A stretch of 64,000 nucleotides of DNA from Caldovatus sediminis. Lineage in GTDB: Bacteria; Pseudomonadota; Alphaproteobacteria; Acetobacterales; Acetobacteraceae. Where the stretch lies: the NCBI RefSeq assembly GCF_014644455.1, contig NZ_BMKS01000008.1, positions 62,001 to 126,000 on the forward strand, in the 5' to 3' direction. The notes beneath the pieces are model-generated. The model ran no database searches, was not told the DNA's origin, and saw nothing but the letters and a program-made list of their open reading frames with translations. Position numbers and translations under genes: made by a program. Positions within the stretch are counted from its first letter, which is position 1, and each line of letters begins with the position of its first letter. Positions 43,040 to 52,924 of the stretch are shown here, piece by piece.

Positions 43040-44278
43040 ATGACGCTCACCCGCCGCAAGCTGATCGCCAGCGCCGCCGTCGGCGCGACCTTCGCGCAGT
43101 GCGCGCCTCGCCTCGCGCGCGCCCAGGCCGCGAACACGATCCGGATCGGCGTGATGAACGACCAGTCCGGCCTCTACAGCTACATCGGCGGGGCCAATGG
43201 CGTCGCCCTGGCCCGTGCGGCGGCCGAGGAGTTCGGCAACCGGGGCTTCACCGTCGAGGTGCTGCAGGCCGACCACCAGAACAAGCCGGACGTCGGCTCC
43301 AACCTGGCGCGGCAGTGGATCGACCGCGACGGGGTGGACATGATCCTCGACGTGCCGACCTCCTCGGTCGGGCTCGCGGTCAACCAGGTCTGCCGCGAGC
43401 GGGACAAGGCCTACATCAACGTCGGCTCGGCGACCTCGGACCTCACCGGCGCCCAGTGCGCGCCCACCACCATCCACTGGGTGTACGACACCTACATGCT
43501 GGCCAAGTCCACCGGCGGGGCGACGGTGCGGGCGGGCGGCGACACCTGGTTCTTCATCACCGCCGACTACGCCTTCGGCCACGCGCTGGAGCGCGACACC
43601 GCCAACTTCGTGCGCCAGGCCGGCGGGCGCGTGCTCGGCGGCGTGCGCACGCCGTTCCCGGGCACCACCGACTTCTCCTCGTTCCTGCTGCAGGCGCAGG
43701 CGAGCCGGGCCAAGGTGATCGGGCTGGCCAACGCCGGTCAGGACACCACCAACTGCATCAAGCAGGCGGCGGAGTTCGGGCTGACGCGGCGCGGCGTGAA
43801 GCTCGCCGCGCTGCTGATGTTCATCGACGACGTCCACGCGCTCGGCCAGCAGACGGCGCAGGGTCTCGTCATGACCGAGAGCTTCTACTGGGACCTCAAC
43901 GACCGCACCCGCGCCTTCACCGAGCGCGTGCGGGGCCGGCTGACCGACCGGCGGCCGCCGAACATGGTCACCGCCGGCAACTACTCCGCCGTGCTGCACT
44001 ACCTGAAGGCGGTGGCCGACATGGGCGTGCCCGCCGCCAAGGCGTCGGGCACCGCGGTGATCAACCGCATGAAGGCGATGCCGACCGAGGACGACGCCTT
44101 CGGCCGCGGCGAGATCCGCCCCGACGGCCGGCGCATCATCCCCTCCTACCTGTTCGAGGTGAAGAAGCCGGAGGAGAGCCGGGGGGCCTGGGACTACCTC
44201 AAGCTGCTGCAGACCACCCCGGCCGAGGAGGCGTTCCGCCCGCTGAACGAGGGCGGCTGCCCCCTCGTCCGGAGCTGA
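43040..44278 (+). CDS. Liv-type substrate-binding protein, array copy 6
   Basis: 412 residues. RR signal at 5-6 (TRRKLIASAAV), cleavage after ARAQA. Pocket blocks: NDQSGLYSY (the only copy with YSY in place of YRD), VPTSSVGLAV, NVGSATSDLTG with APTTIHW. The middle 240 bp from 43497 match copy 2 with one visible difference, whereas the C-lobe matches copy 5. ANAGQDTTNCIK is unique. GGAGGCAGAG precedes ATG 43040. Confidence 0.92.
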   Translation: MTLTRRKLIASAAVGATFAQCAPRLARAQAANTIRIGVMNDQSGLYSYIGGANGVALARAAAEEFGNRGFTVEVLQADHQNKPDVGSNLARQWIDRDGVDMILDVPTSSVGLAVNQVCRERDKAYINVGSATSDLTGAQCAPTTIHWVYDTYMLAKSTGGATVRAGGDTWFFITADYAFGHALERDTANFVRQAGGRVLGGVRTPFPGTTDFSSFLLQAQASRAKVIGLANAGQDTTNCIKQAAEFGLTRRGVKLAALLMFIDDVHALGQQTAQGLVMTESFYWDLNDRTRAFTERVRGRLTDRRPPNMVTAGNYSAVLHYLKAVADMGVPAAKASGTAVINRMKAMPTEDDAFGRGEIRPDGRRIIPSYLFEVKKPEESRGAWDYLKLLQTTPAEEAFRPLNEGGCPLVRS

Positions 44279-44341
44279 GGCGGAATCCGGGACCGCGCGG
44301 CGGCATGTGACGCGACAGAAGGAACGGGAGGAACGATCACC

Positions 44342-45574
44342 ATGACAGGAGTTGCCCGCCGCGATCTTCTCGGCGCCGCCGGCCTCGCGGCGGCGGCTTC
44401 CGCCCTGCCCGGGCGCCGGGCGCGCGCCCAGGCGCGGACCACCATCCGCATCGGCGTGCTGACCGACATGTCCGGCCCCTACCGCGACGCGACCGGGCCG
44501 GGCAGCGTCGTCTGCACCCAGCAGGCGGCGGCGGAGTTCAGCGGACGGGGCTTCAACATCGAGGTCATCTCCGCCGACCACCAGAACAAGCCGGACGTCG
44601 GCTCCAACCTGGCACGGCAGTGGTTCGACCAGGGCGTGGACGCCATCGTGGACATCCCGACCTCCTCGGTCGCGCTCTCGATCGCCGCGATCGCGCGCGA
44701 GAAGAACAAGGTGTTCCTGAACTCCGGCGCCGCGACCTCGGACCTCACCGGCGCCCAGTGCAGCCCGAACACCATCCACTGGACCTACGACACCTACATG
44801 CTCGCCAAGGGTACGGGCGGGGCGATCACCCGCGCGGGCGGCGACACGTGGTTCTTCATCACCGCCGACTACGCCTTCGGCCACGCGCTGGAGCGCGACA
44901 CCGCCAACTTCGTGCGCGCCGCCGGCGGGCAGGTGCTCGGCGCGGTCCGCTATCCCTTCCCGCAGACCACCGACTTCTCCGCCTTCGTCCTCCAGGCGCA
45001 GGCGAGCCGCGCCAAGGTGCTCGGCATGGCCAACGCCAGCACCGACACGGTCAACACCATCAAGGCGGCGCGCGAGTTCGGCCTGCACCGCAACATGCGG
45101 TTCGCCGCCCTGCTGATGGGGGTGATCGACATCCACGCCCTCGGGCTGGAGCTCGGGCAGGGCCTGCTGCTGACCGAGAGCTTCTACTGGGACCTCAACG
45201 ACCGCACCCGCGCCTTCACCGCGCGCATCCGGCCGAACAACCAGAACCGTCCGCCCGCGATGGTGCCCGCCGGCTGCTACGGCGCGACGCTCCACTACCT
45301 CAAGGCCGTGGCCGACATGGGCGCGGAGCGCGCCAAGGCCTCCGGCGTGGAGGTGGTGCAGCGGATGAAGGCGATGCCCTGCGACGACGACGCCTTCGGC
45401 CCCGGCCGGATCCGCGAGGACGGCCGCAAGCTGCACCCTGCCTACCTCTTCCAGGTCAAGACGCCGCAGGAATCCTCCGGCACCTGGGACTACTACAAGG
45501 TGGTCGCCACGACGCCGGGCGAGGAGGCGTTCCGACCGCTCAACGAAGGCGGCTGCGCCTTCATTCGCAGCTGA
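44342..45574 (+). CDS. Liv-type substrate-binding protein, array copy 7
   Basis: 410 residues. RR signal at 6-7 (ARRDLLGAAG), cleavage after ARAQA; the mature chain begins RTTIRIG. Pocket blocks: TDMSGPYRD, IPTSSVALSI, NSGAATSDLTG. The most divergent middle and C-lobe: VRYPFPQTTDFSAF, ASTDTVNTIKAAREFGLHRN, LMGVIDIHALGLE. It keeps the invariant FYWDLNDRTRAFT and YAFGHALERDTANFV. It may be the least recently homogenised copy. Ends 24 bp before livH. Confidence 0.92.
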   Translation: MTGVARRDLLGAAGLAAAASALPGRRARAQARTTIRIGVLTDMSGPYRDATGPGSVVCTQQAAAEFSGRGFNIEVISADHQNKPDVGSNLARQWFDQGVDAIVDIPTSSVALSIAAIAREKNKVFLNSGAATSDLTGAQCSPNTIHWTYDTYMLAKGTGGAITRAGGDTWFFITADYAFGHALERDTANFVRAAGGQVLGAVRYPFPQTTDFSAFVLQAQASRAKVLGMANASTDTVNTIKAAREFGLHRNMRFAALLMGVIDIHALGLELGQGLLLTESFYWDLNDRTRAFTARIRPNNQNRPPAMVPAGCYGATLHYLKAVADMGAERAKASGVEVVQRMKAMPCDDDAFGPGRIREDGRKLHPAYLFQVKTPQESSGTWDYYKVVATTPGEEAFRPLNEGGCAFIRS

Positions 45575-45598
45575 TCGAAACCCGGGAAGACACCGCCT

Positions 45599-46483
45599 AT
45601 GGACGAAATCTTCGGCATACCCGCGCCGCTGCTGTTCGGACAGCTGCTGCTCGGCCTGATCAACGGCGCCTTTTACGCGATGCTCTCGCTCGGGCTGGCG
45701 GTGATCTTCGGGCTGCTCAACATCGTCAACCTGGCCCATGGCGCCCTGTTCATGATGGGCGCCTTCGTCGCCTGGATGCTGCTCAACTACGCGGGGCTCG
45801 GCTACTGGTGGGCGATGCTGCTGTCGCCCGTCATCGTCGGCCTGTTCGGCATGGCGCTGGAGAAGCTGTTCATCAGCCGCCTCTACAAGCTCGACCACCT
45901 CTACGGCCTGCTGCTCACCTTCGGCCTCGCCCTGGTGATCGAGGGCGTGTTCCGCAACTACTACGGCTCCTCCGGCCTGCCCTACCGGATCCCGGACCAG
46001 CTCCAGGGGGCCTGGGACCTCGGCTTCATGTTCATGCCGGTCTACCGCGGCTGGGTCGTCATCGCCGCCCTGATCTTCTGCCTCACCACCTGGCTGGTGA
46101 TCGAGAAGACCCGGCTCGGCGCCTACCTCCGCGCCGCGACCGAGAACGCGCCGCTGGTCCAGGCCTTCGGCGTGAACGTGCCGCGCATGGTCACGCTCAC
46201 CTATGGCGGGGGCGTGGCGCTGGCGGCGCTCGCCGGCGTCCTCGCCGCGCCGATCTACTCGGTCAACCCGCAGATGGGCACCAACCTCATCATCGTGGTC
46301 TTCGCCGTCGTCGTCATCGGCGGCATGGGCTCGATCCTCGGCGCGGTGCTCACCGGCTTCACCCTCGGCGTGGTCGAGGGGCTCACCAAGGTCTTCTGGC
46401 CCGAGGCCTCGGCCACGGTGATCTTCGTCATCATGGCGATCGTGCTGCTCGCGCGTCCCGCCGGTCTGTTCGGAAGGGCCTGA
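45599..46483 (+). CDS. livH: Liv-type ABC transporter permease (LivH)
   Basis: 294 residues, eight membrane segments. LLLGLINGAFYAMLSLGLAVIFGLLNIVNLAHG is the classic LivH N-terminus (given here only as a landmark in pieces: GLINGAFYA, NIVNLAHG). The cytoplasmic coupling region ATENAPLVQAFGVN and the GGMGSILGAVLTG end are present. One of the two membrane subunits that all seven binding proteins presumably serve. Confidence 0.95.
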   Translation: MDEIFGIPAPLLFGQLLLGLINGAFYAMLSLGLAVIFGLLNIVNLAHGALFMMGAFVAWMLLNYAGLGYWWAMLLSPVIVGLFGMALEKLFISRLYKLDHLYGLLLTFGLALVIEGVFRNYYGSSGLPYRIPDQLQGAWDLGFMFMPVYRGWVVIAALIFCLTTWLVIEKTRLGAYLRAATENAPLVQAFGVNVPRMVTLTYGGGVALAALAGVLAAPIYSVNPQMGTNLIIVVFAVVVIGGMGSILGAVLTGFTLGVVEGLTKVFWPEASATVIFVIMAIVLLARPAGLFGRA

Positions 46484-46486
46484 ACC

Positions 46487-47503
46487 ATGTCGCCCGACAC
46501 CTCCCTGACGACCGCCACCCCCGGCGCCGCCCTCGGCCGGCCCGCCGCCTCCCGGCCGGACGAACTCGGCCTGTGGGGGTTCACGCGCGCGCAGCTCGGC
46601 GCGCTCGCGGTGCTCATCGTCTTCCTGGTGGTGGCGCCGTTCTGGCTCTACCCCGTCTTCCTGATGAAGCTGCTCTGCTTCGCCCTGTTCGCCAGCGCCT
46701 TCAACCTGCTGATCGGCTATGTCGGCCTGCTCTCCTTCGGCCACGCGGCCTATTTCGGCATGGGCGGCTACCTCGCCGGGCACGCCGCGAAGGTCTGGGG
46801 GTTGCCGCCGGAGCTCTCCATCCTGACCGGCGCGGCGGTGGCCGGAGGGCTCGGCGCCGTGTTCGGGTGGCTCGCCATCCGCCGCTCCGGCATCTACTTC
46901 GCCATGATCACCCTGGCGCTGGCGCAGATGGTCTATTTCTTCTGCGTCCAGGCCCCCTTCACCGGCGGCGAGGACGGCATCCAGCAGATCCCGCGCGGCA
47001 CCCTGCTCGGCTTCATCGGGCTGCAGGACGACATGGCCATGTACTGGTTCGTGGCCGCCATCTTCCTCGCCGGATTCCTGCTGATCCACCGCATCGTGCA
47101 CTCGCCCTTCGGCCAGGTGATCAAGGCGATCCGCGAGAACGAGCCGCGCACCACCTCGCTCGGCTACCGCACCGACGACTACAAGCTGGTCACCTTCATC
47201 CTCTCGGCCACCCTCGCCGGCGTCGCGGGCGGCACCAAGTCGCTGGTCTTCGGCATCGCCACGCTGACCGACGTGCACTGGGCGATGTCGGGCGAGGTGG
47301 TGCTGATGACCCTGGTCGGCGGCCTCGGCACCGTGTTCGGCCCGCTGGTCGGCGCGGCGGTGATCGTCACCATGCAGAACTACCTGGCCGAGATGGGCGC
47401 CTGGGTGACGGTGATCCAGGGCGCGATCTTCGTCGCCTGCGTGCTCGCCTTCCGCCGCGGCATCGTCGGCGAGATCGGCAACCTGCTGCGGGTGAAGCTG
47501 TAG
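46487..47503 (+). CDS. livM: Liv-type ABC transporter permease (LivM)
   Basis: 338 residues. After a 30-residue hydrophilic N-terminus, helices start at LAVLIVFLVVAPFW. Signature LivM segments: LCFALFASAFNLLIGY, LSFGHAAYFGMGGYLAGH, the coupling sequence IRENEPRTTSLGY and GGLGTVFGPLVGAAV. Starts three bases after livH. Last gene of the liv locus, followed by a terminator. Confidence 0.95.
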   Translation: MSPDTSLTTATPGAALGRPAASRPDELGLWGFTRAQLGALAVLIVFLVVAPFWLYPVFLMKLLCFALFASAFNLLIGYVGLLSFGHAAYFGMGGYLAGHAAKVWGLPPELSILTGAAVAGGLGAVFGWLAIRRSGIYFAMITLALAQMVYFFCVQAPFTGGEDGIQQIPRGTLLGFIGLQDDMAMYWFVAAIFLAGFLLIHRIVHSPFGQVIKAIRENEPRTTSLGYRTDDYKLVTFILSATLAGVAGGTKSLVFGIATLTDVHWAMSGEVVLMTLVGGLGTVFGPLVGAAVIVTMQNYLAEMGAWVTVIQGAIFVACVLAFRRGIVGEIGNLLRVKL

Positions 47504-47571
47504 GCTCCCCGGCGCCGCGCGCCTCCGCGCGGCACGGGCGGTCCCCTACGGGGCGGCGGAGCGATCCGCGG

Positions 47572-47596
47572 CCCCGGCCCCCGCCGGGGCGTTTTT
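47572..47596 (+). terminator. Rho-independent terminator after livM
   Basis: Stem CCCCGGC (47572-47578), loop CCCC and GCCGGGG (47583-47589), followed by CG and five T residues (47592-47596). It separates the liv locus from the DUF1028/peptide transporter operon that begins 43 bp later. Confidence 0.75.
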
Positions 47597-47638
47597 GGCC
47601 CTTGGCGCCCGCCGCCCGGGGCGGTGGAATGGCCGCGC

Positions 47639-48349
47639 ATGACCTGGTCCATCCTCGCCCGCGATCCCGCGGCCGGCGCCATCGGCGTCGCCGTGGCGAC
47701 GCGGTTCTTCGCGGTCGGCGCCCTCTGCCCGCGCGCCGAGGGCGGCGTCGGCGCGCTCGCCACCCAGGCGCTGGTCAACCCGATCTACGCCCTCGAGGGC
47801 ATGGCGCGGCTGCGCGCCGGCGAGGCGCCGGAGGCCATCGTCGCCGCCCTGACCGGCGCCGACGCCGGCCGCGCCGCCCGGCAGCTCCACCTCATGGCCT
47901 GGGACGGGCGCAGCGCCCGCCACACCGGCGAGGCCTGCGTCGGCTGGGCCGGACATCTCGCCGGCACGGATGTCTCCGTCGCCGGCAACATGCTCGCCGG
48001 CCCGGCGGTGATCGAGGCGACGCGCGACGCCTTCCTCGCCACCGCCGGCGCCCCGCTCGCCGAGCGCCTGCTCGCCGCGCTCGAGGCCGGCGAGGCGGCG
48101 GGGGGCGACCGGCGCGGCCGGCAGTCCGCCGCGCTCCAGGTGGCGAGCGCCGATCCCTACCCGGACCTGGACCTGCGGGCGGACGACCATCCCGATCCGA
48201 TCGCCGAGCTGCGCCGGCTGCACGCGGTGGCGCGGCGCCGCTTCGTCCACTTCCGCCGTTTCCTCCCCGGCCGCGACCACCCCGGCGTCTTCGACCGCGC
48301 GGTGATCGAGGCGGCGATCGCCGCCGCCACCCGCGAGAACGCCCCGTGA
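47639..48349 (+). CDS. DUF1028 protein, predicted Ntn-hydrolase-like
   Basis: 236 residues. The family N-terminus [10 protein letters not shown] is followed by [19 protein letters not shown] and [14 protein letters not shown]; later [20 protein letters not shown] and [24 protein letters not shown] are also typical. ATG 47639 is chosen over the in-frame ATG 47624 because removing Met would expose Thr2, the position expected for an N-terminal nucleophile if the Ntn-like prediction holds. DUF1028 genes often sit with peptide transporters; here the stop overlaps the dppD-like start (GTGA), hinting at a peptidase or amidase role for imported material. Function unproven. Confidence 0.85.
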   Translation: MTWSILARDPAAGAIGVAVATRFFAVGALCPRAEGGVGALATQALVNPIYALEGMARLRAGEAPEAIVAALTGADAGRAARQLHLMAWDGRSARHTGEACVGWAGHLAGTDVSVAGNMLAGPAVIEATRDAFLATAGAPLAERLLAALEAGEAAGGDRRGRQSAALQVASADPYPDLDLRADDHPDPIAELRRLHAVARRRFVHFRRFLPGRDHPGVFDRAVIEAAIAAATRENAP

Positions 48350-49337
48350 GCGCGCCTCCCGCCCTGGAGGTGCGCGACCTCGCCGTCGAGTTCGCCACCG
48401 ACCGCGGCATCCTGCGCGCGGTGGACGGCGTCTCCTTCGCCGTCGCCCCGGGGCGCACCCTCGCCATCGTCGGCGAGAGCGGCTGCGGCAAGTCGGTCAC
48501 CGCGCTGGCGATCATGGGCCTGCTGCCGCCCCACGCCCGCGTCTCCGGCTCGATCCGCCTCGCCGGGCGCGAGATCGCGACGCTGGCGCCGGAGGAACGG
48601 CGCAAGATGCGCGGCGCCGAGATGGCGATGGTCTTCCAGGAGCCGATGACCAGCCTCAACCCCGCCTTCACCGCGGGCGAGCAGGTGGCGGAGGCGCTCC
48701 GCCTGCACCAGGGCCTTTCGCGCCGCGAGGCCTTCGCCCGCGCGGTCGAGATGCTCGCGCATGTGCGCATCCCGGACGCGGCGCGCCGGGCGCGGCAGTA
48801 TCCGCACCAGCTCTCGGGCGGCATGCGCCAGCGGGTGATGATCGCCATGGCGCTCGCCTGCCGCCCCCGCCTGCTGATCGCCGACGAGCCGACCACCGCG
48901 CTCGACGTGACGGTGCAGGCGCAGATCCTGGCGCTGATCGACGAGCTGAAGCGCGAGACCGGCACCGCGGTGGTGCTGATCACCCACGACCTCGGCGTCG
49001 TCGCCGACCACGCCGAGGACGTGGCGGTGATGTACGCCGGCCGCATCGCGGAACGCGCGCCCGCCGCGGCGCTGTTCGCCGTGCCGCAGCACCCCTACAC
49101 GGTCGGGCTGCTCGGCGCCGCGCCGCGGCTCGGCCGCGCCGCCGGCGGGCGGCTGGCGAGCATCGAGGGCGCCGTCCCCGACATGGCGCGCCCGCCCCCC
49201 GGCTGCCGCTTCGCCCCGCGCTGCCCGTTCCGCATCGCGCGCTGCGCCGAGGAGGCCCCGCCGCTCGCCGAGGTGGCGCCGGGCCACGCCAGCGCCTGCT
49301 GGCGCGCCCCCCTGGAGCGCATCCTGGAGGCCGCCGC

Positions 49338-49341
<4 letters not shown>
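48346..49341 (+). CDS. Dipeptide/oligopeptide-type ABC transporter ATP-binding protein (DppD-like)
   Basis: 331 residues. Walker A GESGCGKS near residue 44, [14 protein letters not shown]-loop, signature [15 protein letters not shown], Walker [13 protein letters not shown] and HDLGVV. The C-terminal oligopeptide-type extension has HPYTVGLL and a Cys cluster ([16 protein letters not shown]) that may hold an Fe-S centre as described for DppD. Start GTG overlaps the DUF1028 stop, and the stop overlaps the next start, again as GTGA. Confidence 0.93.
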
Positions 49342-50446
<1,105 letters not shown>

Positions 50447-50450
<4 letters not shown>

Positions 50451-51967
50451 GGACGACGATCGCCGCCGCGCTGGCGCTGTGCGCCGCGCTGCTCTCGGGC
50501 GCGGCGCAGGCGCAGCCGCAGCAGCAGCACCTGCGCATGGCGCTGCGCGAGGACCCGGACATCCTCGACCCCACCCTCTCGCGCACCTATGTCGGCCGCA
50601 TCGTCTACGCGGCGCTGTGCGACAAGCTGTTCGACATCGACGAGCGGCTGCAGCTCGTCCACCAGCTCGCCGCCGCGCACCGCTGGGAGGACCCGCGGAC
50701 GCTGGTCATCACGCTGCGCGAGGGCGTGCGCTTCCACGACGGCGAGGTGATGGACGCCGAGGCGGTGCGCTACTCGCTGAACCGGCACCTGACCATGCAG
50801 GGCAGCTTCCGCCGCAGCGAGATCAACGACATGGAGGCGGTGGAGGTGGTGGACCCGCGCACCGTGCGCATCCGCCTCCGGCAGCCCTCCGCCTCCTTCC
50901 TGTCGCAGCTCACCGACCGCGCGGGCATGATCGTCTCGCCGAAGGCCGCCGAGGCGATGGGGCGGAATTTCGGCACCCGGCCCGTCTGCGCCGGCCCCTT
51001 CCGCTTCGTCGAGCGCGTCGCGCAGGAGCGCATCGTGGTCGAGCGGTTCCCGGAGTACTGGGACGCCGGCCGCGTGCACCTGAACCGCATCACCTACCTG
51101 CCGATCCCGGACAACACGGTGCGGCTCGCCAACCTGCAGTCCGGCGCCGTCGAGTTCGCCGAGCGCATGGAGCCGGAGCACATCCCGGCGATCCGGCGCG
51201 ACCGGCGGCTGCGCTTCGTCGCGGTGGACGAGCTCGGCTGGCAGAGCCTGCAGATCAACGTCGGCAACGGCGCGCGCGCCGACACCCCGCTCGGCCGCGA
51301 CCCGCGCGTGCGCCACGCCCTCGAGCTGGCGCTCGACCGCCAGGCGATCGTGCAGGTGGTCTACGGGGGCATGTACACGCCGACCGTCCAGCCCCTGCCG
51401 CCGGCGAACCCCTACCATGTCGCCTCGCTCCGCCCCGAGCCGCGCGACGTGGCCCGCGCCCGCGCCCTGCTGCGCGAGGCGGGCGCGACCGCGCCCCTCC
51501 CGGTCGAGCTGCTGGTCCCGAACAACCCGGACCTCCGCCAGGTCGGCGAGGTGATCCAGGCGATGGCGGGCGAGGCCGGCTTCGACATCCGGCTGCGGGC
51601 GATCGAGTTCGCCTCCGGCCTGCAGGCCGCCCAGCGCGGCGAGTTCGAGCTCTGGCTCGTCGGCTGGTCGGGCCGCGTGGACCCGGACGGCAACATCTAC
51701 TCCTTCTTCGTCACCGGCGGCGGCAACAACGACGGGCGCTACTCCAACCCGGAGGCGGACCGGCTGATGAACGCGGCGCGGGCGGAGCTCGACCAGGAGA
51801 AGCGCAAGGCGCTCTACGAGCAGCTCCTGCAGATCCTGGTCCGCCAGGACCGGCCGCGGATCTTCCTCTGGCACCGCAAGAACATCATGGCGCACTCGGC
51901 GCGCGTGACGGGCTACCGGCCGGTGCCCGACGGGCTGATCCGGGTGCAGGACCTGCGGCTCGACTAG
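50447..51967 (+). CDS. Family 5 extracellular solute-binding protein (DppA/OppA-like)
   Basis: 506 residues. Sec signal peptide (IAAALALCAALLSGAAQAQ, cut near residue 23) followed by the SBP_bac_5 fold: LREDPDILDPTLSRTYVGR, TLVITLREGVRFHDGEVMDAEAV, and INVGNGARADTPLGRDPRVRHALELALDR region landmarks. It delivers peptides, or another ligand such as nickel, opines or glutathione, to the DppBC channel. The sequence does not show which. ATG overlaps the preceding stop by four bases. Confidence 0.92.
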
Positions 51968-51976
51968 CGCCGCCGC

Positions 51977-52924
51977 ATGTGGATCTGGCTCGCGCGCCGG
52001 CTTGCGCAGATCCTGCCGACGCTGCTCGTCCTCTCCTTCCTGATCTTCGGGCTGCAGCAGCTCATGCCCGGGGATCCGGCCCTGATCCTCGCCGGGGAGG
52101 AGAGGGGCGACCCGCAGGTGCTGGCGCAGATCCGCGCCGAGCTCCGGCTCGACCGGCCGCTGTACGAGCAGTACCTGCACTGGCTCGGCAGCGTGCTGAC
52201 CGGGGATTTCGGATTCTCCTGGCGCATCCGCATGCCGGTGGCGGAGCTGATCCTGGAGAAGCTGCCCGTCACCGCGCAGCTCGCCACCATGGCCTTCCTG
52301 ATCGGCGCGCTGATCGGCGTGCCGATGGGTATCCTCTCGGCCGTCCGGCGCGACCGGCCGGCGGACTGGGCGGCGAACGCGGTGGCGCTGTTCGGCATCT
52401 CGACGCCGAATTTCTGGCTCGGGATCATGCTGATCCTGCTCATCAGCGTCCAGCTCGGCTGGCTGCCGCCCTCGGGCTACGTGCCGCTGACCGAGGACTT
52501 CCGGCAGTCCATCGCGACGACGATCATGCCGGCCTTCGTCCTCGGCACCAACATCGCCGGCGTGCTGATGCGGCACACCCGCGCCGCGATGCTGACGGCC
52601 CTCTCCCAGGACTACGTGCGCACCGCCCGCGCCAAGGGCCTGCCGGAGCGCGTCGTCGTCTGGAAGCACGCGCTGCGCAACGCGCTGATCCCCGTCGTCA
52701 CCCTCGGCACCATCGAGTTCGGCCGCCTCCTCGCCGGCGCGGTGCTGACCGAGCAGATCTTCACCATCCCGGGCTTCGGCAAGCTGGTGGTGGACGCGGT
52801 GTTCAACCGCGACTACCCCGTCGTGCAGGGCGTGGTGCTGACGACGGCGCTGATCTTCGTCCTGCTCAGCCTCGTCGCCGACCTGCTCTACATGGCGATC
52901 AACCCGCGGCTGCGCCACGCATGA
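51977..52924 (+). CDS. Peptide-type ABC transporter permease (DppB-like)
   Basis: 315 residues, six membrane helices. N-terminal LARRLAQILPTLLVLSFLIFGLQ with MPGDPA, and the coupling motif ARAKGLPERVVVWKHALRNALIP (EAA loop) near residue 218. The C-terminal GRLLAGAVLTEQIFTIPGFGKL is typical. Starts nine bases after the binding-protein gene and overlaps the dppC-like start by four bases. Confidence 0.94.
   Translation: MWIWLARRLAQILPTLLVLSFLIFGLQQLMPGDPALILAGEERGDPQVLAQIRAELRLDRPLYEQYLHWLGSVLTGDFGFSWRIRMPVAELILEKLPVTAQLATMAFLIGALIGVPMGILSAVRRDRPADWAANAVALFGISTPNFWLGIMLILLISVQLGWLPPSGYVPLTEDFRQSIATTIMPAFVLGTNIAGVLMRHTRAAMLTALSQDYVRTARAKGLPERVVVWKHALRNALIPVVTLGTIEFGRLLAGAVLTEQIFTIPGFGKLVVDAVFNRDYPVVQGVVLTTALIFVLLSLVADLLYMAINPRLRHA

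Larger units (their letters stand above)
36465..45574 (+). repeat. Tandem array of seven paralogous substrate-binding protein genes
   Basis: Seven complete, same-direction genes of 1224-1257 bp with gaps of 62-112 bp fill 9.1 kb between livF and livH. The units are clearly homologous along their whole length and partly identical in DNA, for example a 213-bp stretch identical between copy 2 (38255-38467) and copy 3 (39565-39777). Each unit has its own Shine-Dalgarno sequence and RR-type export signal. The array is not interrupted by any other gene, IS element or frameshift. Confidence 0.97.

Noticed and set aside
36465-45574. CRISPR-like or other short-unit repeat array
   Set aside because: The repeats are whole paralogous genes of about 1.25 kb in one frame; there are no short direct repeats with spacers and no cas genes.
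42974-47278. 1434-codon open frame on the minus strand opposite the binding-protein array, and similar long minus frames at 38924-41878 and 36222-39053
   Set aside because: They lie antisense to certain genes, are rich in Arg/His/Gly/Ala with no domain, and arise from high-GC codon bias; their repetitive look is only the mirror of the paralogous genes.
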